NCBI GenBank assembly: GCA_965218625.1
Contig: CBDCLG010000008.1
Coordinates: forward strand, 1 to 64,000
Reading direction: 5' to 3'
Origin: Bin5 sp965218625
GTDB taxonomy: Bacteria; Chloroflexota; Anaerolineae; Caldilineales; Caldilineaceae
DNA length: 64,000 bases
Shown here: piece by piece, positions 45,529 to 53,817 of the stretch
How the letters are laid out: each line of letters starts with the position of its first letter
Position numbering within the stretch: the first letter of the stretch is position 1
The notes under the pieces: generated by a model
What the model was told of the DNA's origin: nothing
Databases searched by the model: none
What the model saw: the letters and a program-made list of their open reading frames with translations, nothing else
Position numbers and translations under genes: made by a program

Positions 45529-47856
45529 TCAGTCGCGCCGCAGAACAGCATAGCCCAGTCCCGGTACGCGCAGGCCGGCGTCCACGTAGGTTTTGTCGCC
45601 AAAGTTGACGATGACGCGTGTGCCGTCCTCATAATGGGTTTCAAAGACCTGCGGGGCAAGCTGGCTGTAATCGACAATAAACTGATCGACGGTATGCCCC
45701 AATTGGCCAATTGCGACCTCATACTCGGCAGCGGCGCGCTCAACCCAGTCCAGGTAGTGGGAGCTATAGAGTTCAGAGTAGGTCGTCCTGGCGAGGACAA
45801 TGGGCTGCCGGTAGGTCAATTCATAGACGGGCAAAAGGCCGTATCCGAGGCGTCGCAGGAAATCTCTTTCAGGGTCTCTGTCGAGGTTGGTCGCTCTGCC
45901 GTACAGGCGCACCAGGCCATGCGTTGCGATGGGATAGAAGGGGACCGTCTCATCAAAATAGACATAGTTGCTGCGGTCGAGGGGGAAATGGGTGACGGTA
46001 TCGGCTATGCCGAGGACATAGTCATTGCCGCCCTGGACGGCGACGGAGCCGGTGGCATCGACGACGGTTTGCAGCAGAGTGCGCCAAGCTGCCGGGACCT
46101 GGTTGCGATCCAGGCCGCGCCAAGGGTTGGCGTCTTTCAGGACCAGCTCGCCGGCCCAGCGCAACTCCAAACCGTCGACATCGAGCCCGGCCATACGGGA
46201 AAGATCCGGCGCAAGATAGCGATCGCTGGCGAAGTCGGCATTGAGGAAGAAGAGACCCCGTCGCAAGAAGGGCGGCACGACATCGAAGAGGGACGATGGC
46301 ACCATGTCGCTGATTGGAAGCAGGTTGGGTTGGATCATCACGTCGGTAACGGGAAAGAAGCCGCGACTGCGCAGCAGGCCCAGGGTGTAGTCATCTTCAA
46401 GGAAGAGTCGAACGCCGAGGGCATGAAGTTCCTCGACCAGGCTTGCCAGTCCGCGTTCGCCGCCCAGCCGGCGGTCTGGCGGCCAGCGGACCGGCAGACT
46501 GCCCTCGTAGCCGTTTTTCTGCCAGCCGACGAGGACGACGTCAAGGTTGGTCATGCCGGCGGCGTGATAGAGGGCTGCTATCTCGGCTGCCTCGGCAAAG
46601 GATGTAGCTGTGACGAAGTTGCGCCAGAGCAGGCCCGGCTTGGTGGCGCCCATCACGAGGCGGAGACGGAGAGCGGCCGCGGCGGGTTGGCGGTCGGCTT
46701 GCGTTGCGCTGGGAGAGGAGTGCAGACGGGGGACGCCGCGATCTTCGATGAAATACCGGCGCAGTCTGTGGGCCATGCCGAGCCAGTCGGCCTGTTCGCC
46801 GGCCAGGAAGAAATAACGGACGGAGCGGTCGCCGCCTGCTCCCTTTGATTCGAACTGCCCTTTGAACTCACCCTCGCTAATGGGGGACTCATAAAGACGG
46901 CGATAAATGAAGCGGGGGTTGGCTGTATTGAAGGAGAGTGGCTCTGTGCCGATAGTCGCCTCCAAGGAAGAATCGCCGGCGCCGGTGGTGATCAGACCGA
47001 GCACCGCGGCCTGCGATGCCCCGGCTGCGGGAGGGGGTTGGACAATGCCAAAGGCGGGCAGGGGTGTGCGCTGCTGGGATGGACGGGCAAAAGAGTAACG
47101 ATCGGGGCCATAGCTTGCCGCGCTGAAGCGTTTGCGGTAGCTGGGCTGCTGGCGGTCGAGGTAGACAAGCGCGCCGGGGCCGTCGGGAAGAAGGAAGTAG
47201 CCCGGGTTGTCCATGCCATTGGGCGTCGCGCCGAGGTAGGGCAGGATGTCGATGGCGACCAGGAGGTGATCGGGGGATTCCTCGAGGCCGGCCTCGTCGA
47301 CAGTGACGTCAAGATGGTCGGGGCCCAGTTCATAGCGCAGGGTGATTGAAAAGCCGAGCGCCTCCATATCGTAGCGGACGGTTGCACCAAGAGAAGACGG
47401 CTCAATCTGCGGTCGGGGGACGTGGGCGAGGCTGACTTCACGACGCATCTGCGTAGAAAGTTCCTTGGTAAAGAAGGCAAAGAAGATTGATTCAAATGGT
47501 GTGCGCAGACTGTCAGGGACGTTTTCAGGGTGGGGCAATGCGGGGTTGCTCAACCAGACGTGGTCTGCGCGCAGGTCGCGTATGGCAATGTGGGCGGATT
47601 GGGGGTGCAGGTAAAGCTCGAGAAACTCACTTTGCGCCATGAGGCTGTAGCCAGCAGGGACGCGGTCGACGATAGAGCGGGCGTCCTTGAGCGGCGGTTC
47701 CTCGTCCTGGGCGGCTACGGGGGAAGTTACGACCAGGAGCAGGAGGATAGCCAGGCCGGAGCGGATGGGTGACAGAGCCTGGCCGGTGATGCGCAACAGG
47801 CAACAGGCAATGCGCAGGGCTGAGAACAGGCTAGAGGATGATTCGCAAGAGCTCAT
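45529..47856 (-). CDS. Large secreted DUF5696-like protein, locus 3
   Basis: About 775 residues, paralogue of 19485-21800. ATG at 47854-47856 lies 26 bases inside the NHL/Yip1 gene, with GGGAGAT before it, mirroring locus 1; the frame is open back to 48252 but that part is a shadow of the upstream gene. The signal peptide ends near LLLLVVTSPVAAQ. Matching blocks: DRVPAGYSLMAQS, LLVAIDILPYLGATP, GYFLLPDGPGALVYL, FVTATSFAEAAEIAAL, LDVVLVGWQKNGYEGSLPVR, RLFLEDDYTLGLL, DVDGLELRWAGELVLKDANP and ELYSSHYLDWVERAAAEYEV. The conserved Glu and Asp in these blocks are candidates for catalysis. Confidence 0.78.
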   Translation of the reverse strand: MSSCESSSSLFSALRIACCLLRITGQALSPIRSGLAILLLLVVTSPVAAQDEEPPLKDARSIVDRVPAGYSLMAQSEFLELYLHPQSAHIAIRDLRADHVWLSNPALPHPENVPDSLRTPFESIFFAFFTKELSTQMRREVSLAHVPRPQIEPSSLGATVRYDMEALGFSITLRYELGPDHLDVTVDEAGLEESPDHLLVAIDILPYLGATPNGMDNPGYFLLPDGPGALVYLDRQQPSYRKRFSAASYGPDRYSFARPSQQRTPLPAFGIVQPPPAAGASQAAVLGLITTGAGDSSLEATIGTEPLSFNTANPRFIYRRLYESPISEGEFKGQFESKGAGGDRSVRYFFLAGEQADWLGMAHRLRRYFIEDRGVPRLHSSPSATQADRQPAAAALRLRLVMGATKPGLLWRNFVTATSFAEAAEIAALYHAAGMTNLDVVLVGWQKNGYEGSLPVRWPPDRRLGGERGLASLVEELHALGVRLFLEDDYTLGLLRSRGFFPVTDVMIQPNLLPISDMVPSSLFDVVPPFLRRGLFFLNADFASDRYLAPDLSRMAGLDVDGLELRWAGELVLKDANPWRGLDRNQVPAAWRTLLQTVVDATGSVAVQGGNDYVLGIADTVTHFPLDRSNYVYFDETVPFYPIATHGLVRLYGRATNLDRDPERDFLRRLGYGLLPVYELTYRQPIVLARTTYSELYSSHYLDWVERAAAEYEVAIGQLGHTVDQFIVDYSQLAPQVFETHYEDGTRVIVNFGDKTYVDAGLRVPGLGYAVLRRD

Positions 47857-50029
47857 AACCGATCTCCCATCCGACGCTGGCAACCGCGCGACCGAGCAGC
47901 ACAACCAGCCCGATGAAACCGCCAAGCACGGCCATGCCAAAGACGGCCAGCGCTCCGACACGCACGGTTCTGCCTCCGGAATAATTGTGAACTGTGCTGA
48001 GCTGTATGACCAGGAGGAATAGAATCCAATAGAACACGACACTCCACAGCGATTCGTATAGTCCCCGCTCGCGCGCGGTGAGGACGTAGCCGAGGAGCGA
48101 GATTGGCAGGGCAAAAACAATATAGGGCACGAGGCAATAGGCGGTAGTGCGGACGACGCCGCGCAGGGTTCCCTCGCCGTCGAAAAGTGCGGACACGCCG
48201 TAGTTGGCCAAGGTCCAGAGAAGCCAGGGCAGAATGATGCGGAGCATTTCAACTAGAATGCTGGCCTCTTCCCAGTGCAGTTCGGGCAGTAGGCTGGCGG
48301 CGACAGGTCGATAAAGGCGCGCCCAGTCGAAGATGGAGCCGACTACGGGCGTGGCCCGCATGTGGAAGGGCATGACTGCCAGGCTGGCCAGACGGACGAG
48401 CGCTGCCAGACCCACGATCAGGAGGGCCGGCCACAATGAGTGACCGTTCTTCAGCGCGTCAAAGGTCTCTATAGGCCGTACCAGGACGCCCAACACCAGT
48501 CGGGCTGGGGAGCGCTCAGGCGATGATCGAAGAGGGGTGTGGTCGATTGGCCGGGCGGATGAACGGACGAAGGGACGTAACGACGATTTCACTTTCCGAC
48601 GAAGCCGGGACAGGGTAGGCCAGGCGAGGATGCCGACCATGAGCGCGAGAAACCCGCCGACCATCCAGCCCATGTTGCGGCGCAACACCTCCTGCCGATA
48701 CTCGAGCAAAGCCAGGGAATAGCCCAATTGATTGCGTGCGAGCGCGTACTCGCGCATCGCTTCGCGCCAACGTTCCTGGTGGTAGGCCGCTTTGCCGAGG
48801 CCGCTGTGGGCCAATTCATAACCTGAGGCGAGGCCCAAGACCCGTTTCCAGACGGCCGCGGCCTCGCCGTAACGTCCGTCGCCCTGCAGGACGCTGGCCT
48901 GGTGGACGAGACGGGCGAAGGGTGTGGGACGTAATACGGAGACCCTTGACCGGCCTGTATCGAGGACATAGAGGAAGCCGCGGCTATCCATGTCAACTTC
49001 GCTGGCGACGCCGAATTCGGTTGGGCCGACGCCTGGTCTGCCAAAAGCAAACAGGAGATTGCGATCCTGGTCGTATTGATAGATGCGGGCGCGGCTGGCG
49101 TCAACGGCTGTAACGGTGCCGCCGGCGTCTACCGTGATGGAGACAAAACGAGCGGCAGGCTCCCAGCTGCGGCGGCGCTCGCCAAATATTTTGCGCTGGT
49201 AGAGTTGCTGTTCGAGGTTTTTTTCAACGAAAAGATTTATGCCGACCGGGCTGAGCTTCTGAACTTGCCGCTGCAGCTGGCCGGCGACGGCGGAGTAGAT
49301 AAAGCCGTCATCCGCCAGAAACATATCGGAATGTGAGGTCGGCTTTGCCAGCAGTATTTTCTCCCGCTGCTCCTCGGTGGAGAGATAACGGGCCCACAGC
49401 CAGCGCAGACTGAAGGCGACCTTGTTGATGCCAAAGAAGCCGCGAAACTGGTTCTGCTGATCCATGACGAGCATGCCGGCGCCGGTGCCTTCAAGGTAAT
49501 AGATGTAGCCGCGCTTATCGACCAGGACTTTGCTGGGGGCGGCGGACCTTATCTCTGCCAAAACGTCGCTTTGCGGGAGCCCGAACTCTTGGAGCTGCTC
49601 TCCGGCCGGGGTGATCTGAATGATGCGGTCGTTGCCGGTATCGGCGATCCAGAGGGTGTTATCGCGGCTGTCGAGGTAGATGCCCTGCGGTCCGTCGAGA
49701 GCGAGTTCGGGGCCGAGGAGACGGACGACCCTCCGCTGGTCGTCGAGTTCAATTATGCGGTCATTGCGGGTATCCACGACATAGAGGTGATCATTGGCGC
49801 GATTGATGAGGATGTCGCTGGGCAGCGTGAATTCGCCGATTCCGAGGGCAAGCCCTTCGATGACACGATCGAAAACGTAAGGCGCGGGAATCGGGATAGG
49901 GCGGCCGGTGCTGTCGATGGTGTAGCTGGGATACGGGTCGACCGGGCCTTGGGCCAGGACGCGTTGACCACCGGCGAATGAGAGAAGGCAGACGATGAGG
50001 GCAAGTAGCGCCTTTTGAGGTCTTGTCAT
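47831..50029 (-). CDS. NHL-repeat / TPR-like / Yip1-domain membrane protein, locus 3
   Basis: About 732 residues, paralogue of 17354-19513 over its whole length: signal peptide (to about residue 26), NHL repeats (PSDILINRANDHLYVVDTRN, PQGIYLDSRDNTLWIADTGN, APSKVLVDKRGYIYYLEG, SEVDMDSRGFLYVLDTGR), TPR-like part (GDGRYGEAAAVWKRVL, AHSGLGKAAYHQERWREAM), a membrane segment, a loop about 15 residues longer than in locus 1, and a Yip1-like end with FDGEGTLRGVVRTTAYCLVPY. The start MTRPQ (50027-50029) is preferred because the extension to 50065 runs through a strong hairpin. Overlaps the next gene by 26 bases. Confidence 0.82.
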   Translation of the reverse strand: MTRPQKALLALIVCLLSFAGGQRVLAQGPVDPYPSYTIDSTGRPIPIPAPYVFDRVIEGLALGIGEFTLPSDILINRANDHLYVVDTRNDRIIELDDQRRVVRLLGPELALDGPQGIYLDSRDNTLWIADTGNDRIIQITPAGEQLQEFGLPQSDVLAEIRSAAPSKVLVDKRGYIYYLEGTGAGMLVMDQQNQFRGFFGINKVAFSLRWLWARYLSTEEQREKILLAKPTSHSDMFLADDGFIYSAVAGQLQRQVQKLSPVGINLFVEKNLEQQLYQRKIFGERRRSWEPAARFVSITVDAGGTVTAVDASRARIYQYDQDRNLLFAFGRPGVGPTEFGVASEVDMDSRGFLYVLDTGRSRVSVLRPTPFARLVHQASVLQGDGRYGEAAAVWKRVLGLASGYELAHSGLGKAAYHQERWREAMREYALARNQLGYSLALLEYRQEVLRRNMGWMVGGFLALMVGILAWPTLSRLRRKVKSSLRPFVRSSARPIDHTPLRSSPERSPARLVLGVLVRPIETFDALKNGHSLWPALLIVGLAALVRLASLAVMPFHMRATPVVGSIFDWARLYRPVAASLLPELHWEEASILVEMLRIILPWLLWTLANYGVSALFDGEGTLRGVVRTTAYCLVPYIVFALPISLLGYVLTARERGLYESLWSVVFYWILFLLVIQLSTVHNYSGGRTVRVGALAVFGMAVLGGFIGLVVLLGRAVASVGWEIGYELLRIIL

Positions 50030-50047
50030 TGCCCTGCGATCAGGTCC

Positions 50048-50096
50048 TGCAACGCCTGGGGCCAAGTCGACGGGGCGTTGGCCCCAGCGCGTTGCA
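50048..50096 (-). promoter_or_regulatory. Long hairpin after binding protein, locus 3
   Basis: TGCAACGCCTGGGGCCAA pairs with TTGGCCCCAGCGCGTTGCA across a 12-base loop with one bulge, giving about 17 pairs. It sits between the binding-protein stop (50156) and the NHL/Yip1 start (50029), the same relative place as the hairpins after the other Tat-type binding-protein genes. Confidence 0.6.
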
Positions 50097-50155
50097 AGAG
50101 GAAACGGTGACAGAGGAAACGGTGACAGATGTCGAGCGCTTGCGCTACACGAATT

Positions 50156-51640
50156 CTAACTTTCGACAAAGGGGAGGAAGAAATTCTTGTAGCCGTGCAT
50201 GGCGAATTCCTGCCACTCCTCGGCAATCTCCTCGACGGTCAATTTCATGGAAATGACGCTGCCGGTCTGCTCGCAGCGGGCCTGGGCCGCCTCTGCTGTG
50301 ACATCGAGGATTCCGCCATAGCAGCGGGGGCCGCCGAGCCAGTTCGCCATCCCCAGTTCGCCCCACTGCCAACCGAAGAAGGCGCCCGGTCGGGCCATCT
50401 GCCACTTGTACATGTCGACGGTGGCGGCGGTGTAGCGGGTCTCACCGCTGAGTTCTTCGAGGAAGGGGTCGTTGACATATTCCTTGCTGGCGCCGGGCGG
50501 GCCGATGTGGCGGTGAATCGCCTGCGTGGTTGCGGCAGATTTGAGCTGGGCTTCGGCAAGCTCGAACGCGGCCTGGTGCCTATCGGCGGAAAGGGCGGCG
50601 GGGATGAGGCCGCCAAAGCCGCCCCAACCGACATAGTGGCGCTGTTCGTTAGGCAGGTCGGGGTTGATGGGGGGCGCCTCGGCGTGCGCCATGACTTCAG
50701 CGACGTCGCGGTGTGAATCTTCGGCTGTTCTGATGGAGAAGGTGCTGGAGGACATGGCGGCGACGCCTTCGGGCAGCTGCTCATTGCGCGACTGCTCAGG
50801 CGCCTGATCCTCGTCATAGGCGGCGCCGAGCCTGATGGGTTCGATGAGGTAGGTGTCGAGGGCCTCGATCACTTCGTCGCTGGTCAGTTTGAACTCCTGT
50901 TTGCCCTCGTCCCACCAGTGTCCACCGAGGTCGAGCACAAGGTTGAGGATGCGGAAGCCGACGTAAGCGATGTCGCTCGACCATCCCCAGCGGGAAACGT
51001 TGCCGCTGGCGTCCGTCTGGGTGAGCTTTTGGGCGACGTCCCAGAGGTGAGCGTAGGAGTCAAAGCCGCCGTGCGAGGTTGGGCGGGGAATGCCGGCCTC
51101 GTCGAAGTAGTCCTCGCGGTAAGCGAAAAAGTGGCCGGTTGACAGGTCAGTCCACAGGGGAACGCCCTTGATGGAGCCATCGACCCAGGTGTGGGCCTGC
51201 ATGTCCATCGGGCTGAGGTCGTCGGGTGACCAGTCCCCAGCCTCGACATAGGGGTCGAGCGTAAGGACGGTGCTTTCGGAGAACATTTTGAAGAACTTGG
51301 TGCTGTGGTCGTGGTAGACGTCAGGGGGTTCGCCGGCGGCGAGTGCCGGTAGCACGGTGTCCAGGAGGGGCCAGTTGACCAGGTCCAGGACGACCTTGTT
51401 GCCGGTTCTCTCCTCGTGCTCTGCGGCCAGAATCTCCATGGCCTCGGGCCAACCAACACCCCCAAGCGTGGTCAGTTTCAGCTCCAGGGCCTCCATGGCG
51501 GGGGCTTCCGCGCTCTCGGATGCTGCCTCGTCGCCGGGCATAGGGGCAGCCGCAGGGACGCAGGCGGCTGCCAGAGCGCCACCTCCCGCCGCCATCGCAA
51601 TTGTGAGGAATTGACGTCTGCTGACATTGGTGCTGGACAT
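50156..51640 (-). CDS. Tat-exported ABC solute-binding lipoprotein, locus 3
   Basis: A 494-residue binding protein with twin-arginine VSRRQFLTIAM and lipobox (ALAAAC), then an Ala/Glu-rich linker. Family blocks: HEERTGNKVVLDLVNWP, PALAAGEPPDVYHDHS, DASGNVSRWGW, GGHWWDEGKQEFKLTSDE, VDMYKWQMARPGAFFGWQWG, and the end EEIAEEWQEFAMHGYKNFF. AAAGGATT precedes the ATG. No permease genes follow in this locus, unlike locus 1, so import must use permeases encoded elsewhere, such as those of locus 1 or 2, or the protein acts as a sensor. Confidence 0.92.
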   Translation of the reverse strand: MSSTNVSRRQFLTIAMAAGGGALAAACVPAAAPMPGDEAASESAEAPAMEALELKLTTLGGVGWPEAMEILAAEHEERTGNKVVLDLVNWPLLDTVLPALAAGEPPDVYHDHSTKFFKMFSESTVLTLDPYVEAGDWSPDDLSPMDMQAHTWVDGSIKGVPLWTDLSTGHFFAYREDYFDEAGIPRPTSHGGFDSYAHLWDVAQKLTQTDASGNVSRWGWSSDIAYVGFRILNLVLDLGGHWWDEGKQEFKLTSDEVIEALDTYLIEPIRLGAAYDEDQAPEQSRNEQLPEGVAAMSSSTFSIRTAEDSHRDVAEVMAHAEAPPINPDLPNEQRHYVGWGGFGGLIPAALSADRHQAAFELAEAQLKSAATTQAIHRHIGPPGASKEYVNDPFLEELSGETRYTAATVDMYKWQMARPGAFFGWQWGELGMANWLGGPRCYGGILDVTAEAAQARCEQTGSVISMKLTVEEIAEEWQEFAMHGYKNFFLPFVES

Positions 51641-51653
51641 TTTGAATCCTTTC

Positions 51654-51684
51654 TATGTCCCTTGCTGTGGGAACCAGGGACATA
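51654..51684. promoter_or_regulatory. Inverted repeat TATGTCCCT/AGGGACATA before the locus 3 binding protein
   Basis: Perfect 9-bp arms with a 13-base spacer, directly upstream of the ribosome-binding site of the gene starting at 51640. Either an operator or a 5'-UTR hairpin that could affect translation. Confidence 0.45.
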
Positions 51685-51811
51685 CAGAATGCCTGACTTT
51701 TCGCACCGCACGATGGGAAAACGTCCTCGACCAGACTCAGTCTCTTGACCACGTCGGTTCCAGGGCATCACCTCCTTTTGGTTAGCTCGACAGCCGAACC
51801 GGGATGCGCGA

Positions 51812-52615
51812 TCAGCCGCCTTCGAAGCCGGGCGTCTCCAGGATGCCAAGCTCGTCCATGCGACGGACCCATCGCTGGTGGCGTGGATTGTCCAACGAGC
51901 GCCAGTATTTGGGGTAGACGGCATGTCCACCATACCATCTCTGCGAATGCCTGTGGTGGATTCCTGAGAAATTTGCCTGGATTCCTGCGATCGCGGCGGG
52001 CGCTTGCGGGTCTTCATAGTAGACGGCGCCAAACATGCGGCGGTGATCGCCGCCTCCGAAGGCGGCGTGCCAGATCCAATAGTTGAATGCGAGCACATCA
52101 CCCGGTTGGGAGCTGAAAGCGAAGGCCGGTAACTCATCGGGCTGCACGCCGAAGACGGGCTGGGTGTCTCTCTTTATCTGGCTGTGGAAAGGTTCGCGAT
52201 GGGAGCCGGGGATGACGCGCAACGCGCCGCTCTTCGCGTCGAGCGGTTCGAGGTAGGAGATGAATCTCACCCCCGCGTAATCGAAATTGGGATTGTCGAC
52301 GTGCCAGCCGGTTTCGCCCACGAAATAGTTGGCGTCGGTGGCGACGGGGATGACGGCCTTGTCGAGCAGCTGCTCGGCGGCGTCGGCGAGGCGCGCGTCG
52401 TCGAGCAAGGAGGCGATGAAGGGGGTGTTGGCGTCCATGAGGGAGTCGCCGTGTCTGGTTATGCGGTCGTGTTCGCTGTTGTCGGGCAGGAAGTCGTCGA
52501 GGCCGGTGTCCACTTCGCAGCTGATGACACGCACCTCTTCGGGCGAAAAGAGCTGCCGGAAAACCAGGAAGCCAAACGTATCGAAATGATTCAACTGCCG
52601 TTGGGTAAGTGACAT
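51812..52615 (-). CDS. PhyH-family dioxygenase, locus 3
   Basis: A 267-residue Fe(II)/2-oxoglutarate oxygenase with H105-x-D107 (GWHVDNPN), GALRVIPGSHREPF and distal His in WIWHAAFGGGDHRRM. Similar to 42301-43107 along its length, including the C-terminal VYPKYWRSLDNPRHQRWVRR. It is the first gene of the minus-strand locus 3, 171 bp upstream of the binding-protein gene. Substrate unknown. Confidence 0.9.
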   Translation of the reverse strand: MSLTQRQLNHFDTFGFLVFRQLFSPEEVRVISCEVDTGLDDFLPDNSEHDRITRHGDSLMDANTPFIASLLDDARLADAAEQLLDKAVIPVATDANYFVGETGWHVDNPNFDYAGVRFISYLEPLDAKSGALRVIPGSHREPFHSQIKRDTQPVFGVQPDELPAFAFSSQPGDVLAFNYWIWHAAFGGGDHRRMFGAVYYEDPQAPAAIAGIQANFSGIHHRHSQRWYGGHAVYPKYWRSLDNPRHQRWVRRMDELGILETPGFEGG

Positions 52616-52639
52616 GCTGCCGGCTCCTCAGGAAAAAGG

Positions 52640-52656
52640 ACATATACTATATATGT
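52640..52656. promoter_or_regulatory. AT-rich palindrome upstream of PhyH
   Basis: ACATATACTATATATGT has 7-bp arms (ACATATA/TATATGT) with a 3-base centre, 25 bp before the PhyH start. It overlaps -10-like sequence (TATAGT on the minus strand), so it may be operator and promoter together. Confidence 0.4.
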
Positions 52657-52715
52657 TTGTAGTCGAATTGTATACCAAAGACTTGAATAACCGCAAGGGC
52701 TGGTCAACAACCCCG

Positions 52716-52910
52716 CAGGGCGATTGCATCTAATTGGGCCAAGACCCGCGACACTACCTGATTCGAGGCCCAACTCCGAAAAAACAGCCGAAAACAGCCC
52801 TTTTGGCGATCGGTTTTTCAGCCGAAAACGATTGACAATTGGTAGGGGCGCCCCTTGTGGGCGCCCTTTGTGGGATATTTTGGCGTCCTGATTTAGATGC
52901 GATTGCCCTG
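52716..52910. mobile_element. MITE-like element, copy 2 (195 bp)
   Basis: Same terminal inverted repeats as copy 1: CAGGGCGATTGCATCTAA at the left, CAGGGCAATCGCATCTAA on the opposite strand at the right. Internal sequence matches copy 1 apart from about 40 missing bases. The hairpin GGGCGCCC/GGGCGCCC has a G-C pair where copy 1 has A-T, a compensating change. Flanks AACAACCCC (52706-52714) and GATAACCCC (52911-52919) match at 7 of 9 positions and may be a worn target duplication. It separates locus 3 from the glycosyltransferase genes. Confidence 0.82.
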
Positions 52911-52959
52911 GATAACCCCAAAGGGATCGTAAAGAACGAACTGCTCGGTGTGATGTGGA

Positions 52960-53817
52960 TTATCGACGCGTCCGTTCCAGCAGAACCAAGAGGACGAAGC
53001 GCGGCAAGGTTTTCATGCGGCGCCAGCGCCAGGGCTGGCGGACCAGCCGGAAGAGCCACTCAAGGCCGAGGCGCTGCATCCAAAGCGGTGCGCGCGGGGT
53101 GATGCCGGCGACGAAATCGAAGGCGCCGCCGACGCCCATCGCCACGGCGACGGGCAACTCGCGCCTGTGTTGGTAAATCCAAAGGTCCTGGCGCGGATGC
53201 CCGTAGGCGACGAAAAGAAGCTCGGCCCTCGCTGCGACAAGCTGCTGGCGAATCTGCGGCCAGTCGGTGTCCGCCGGCGAACCGCCGAATGTTCCGGCGA
53301 CGCGCAGGCCGGGGTAGCGACGCGCCAGCTCCGCGGCCGCGCGCTCCGCCACGCCGGCGGCCGCCCCGAGGAAGAAGACCCGCCACCCCTGTACGGCCGC
53401 CCGTTCGCACAGGCGGTAGATTGCGTCGGAACCGGTCACGCGCTCGTTGAGGCGTACCCCCGCCCGCCGCGCGGCCCACAGCACACCGACGCCGTCCGGC
53501 GTACAGAGATCGGCGGCCGCGAGCGTCCGACTGAAGGCGGGACGGCGGCGCGCTTCGATGATGAATTCAGGGTTGACGGTGCAGACTTGGCGCACAACAC
53601 CGCAGTGGGTCTCGGGCGGCGGCGAGTTGTCGGCAGCATCTCCGGCTGCCGGTCGCTGCACGCCCTCCCCGTCTGCGCCGGTGGTCTCGGGGCCCTGCGC
53701 TCTCGATTGCTCGATCCAGCCGCTGATGAGATCGAGAGTCCGCCGGAAATCGACGCAGTCGACGCGTACGTCCAGAATTCGCACCGACGCCAGTTCCGCT
53801 TCCTGCACAGATCTCAC
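52960..53817 (-). CDS. WecG/TagA/CpsF-family glycosyltransferase
   Basis: A 285-residue GT26 enzyme that transfers a sugar such as N-acetylmannosaminuronate, N-acetylmannosamine or glucose from a nucleotide donor to a lipid-linked acceptor at the membrane. Signatures: VCTVNPEFIIEARR, DLCTPDGVGVLWAARR, GSDAIYRLCERAAVQGWRVF, GTFGG(S)PADTDW, LLFVAYGHPRQDLWI and MGVGGAFDFVAGITPRAP, then W(M)QRLGLEWLFRLVRQP. The GTG start (53815-53817) overlaps the upstream glycosyltransferase stop as GTGA; the longer frame is not used. It works in exopolysaccharide or cell-wall polymer synthesis. Confidence 0.92.
   Translation of the reverse strand: MRSVQEAELASVRILDVRVDCVDFRRTLDLISGWIEQSRAQGPETTGADGEGVQRPAAGDAADNSPPPETHCGVVRQVCTVNPEFIIEARRRPAFSRTLAAADLCTPDGVGVLWAARRAGVRLNERVTGSDAIYRLCERAAVQGWRVFFLGAAAGVAERAAAELARRYPGLRVAGTFGGSPADTDWPQIRQQLVAARAELLFVAYGHPRQDLWIYQHRRELPVAVAMGVGGAFDFVAGITPRAPLWMQRLGLEWLFRLVRQPWRWRRMKTLPRFVLLVLLERTRR

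Noticed and set aside
47857..48252. N-terminal extension of the locus 3 DUF5696-like protein
   Set aside because: It would overlap the NHL/Yip1 gene by 400 bases and push the signal peptide to the interior; the short overlap matches locus 1.
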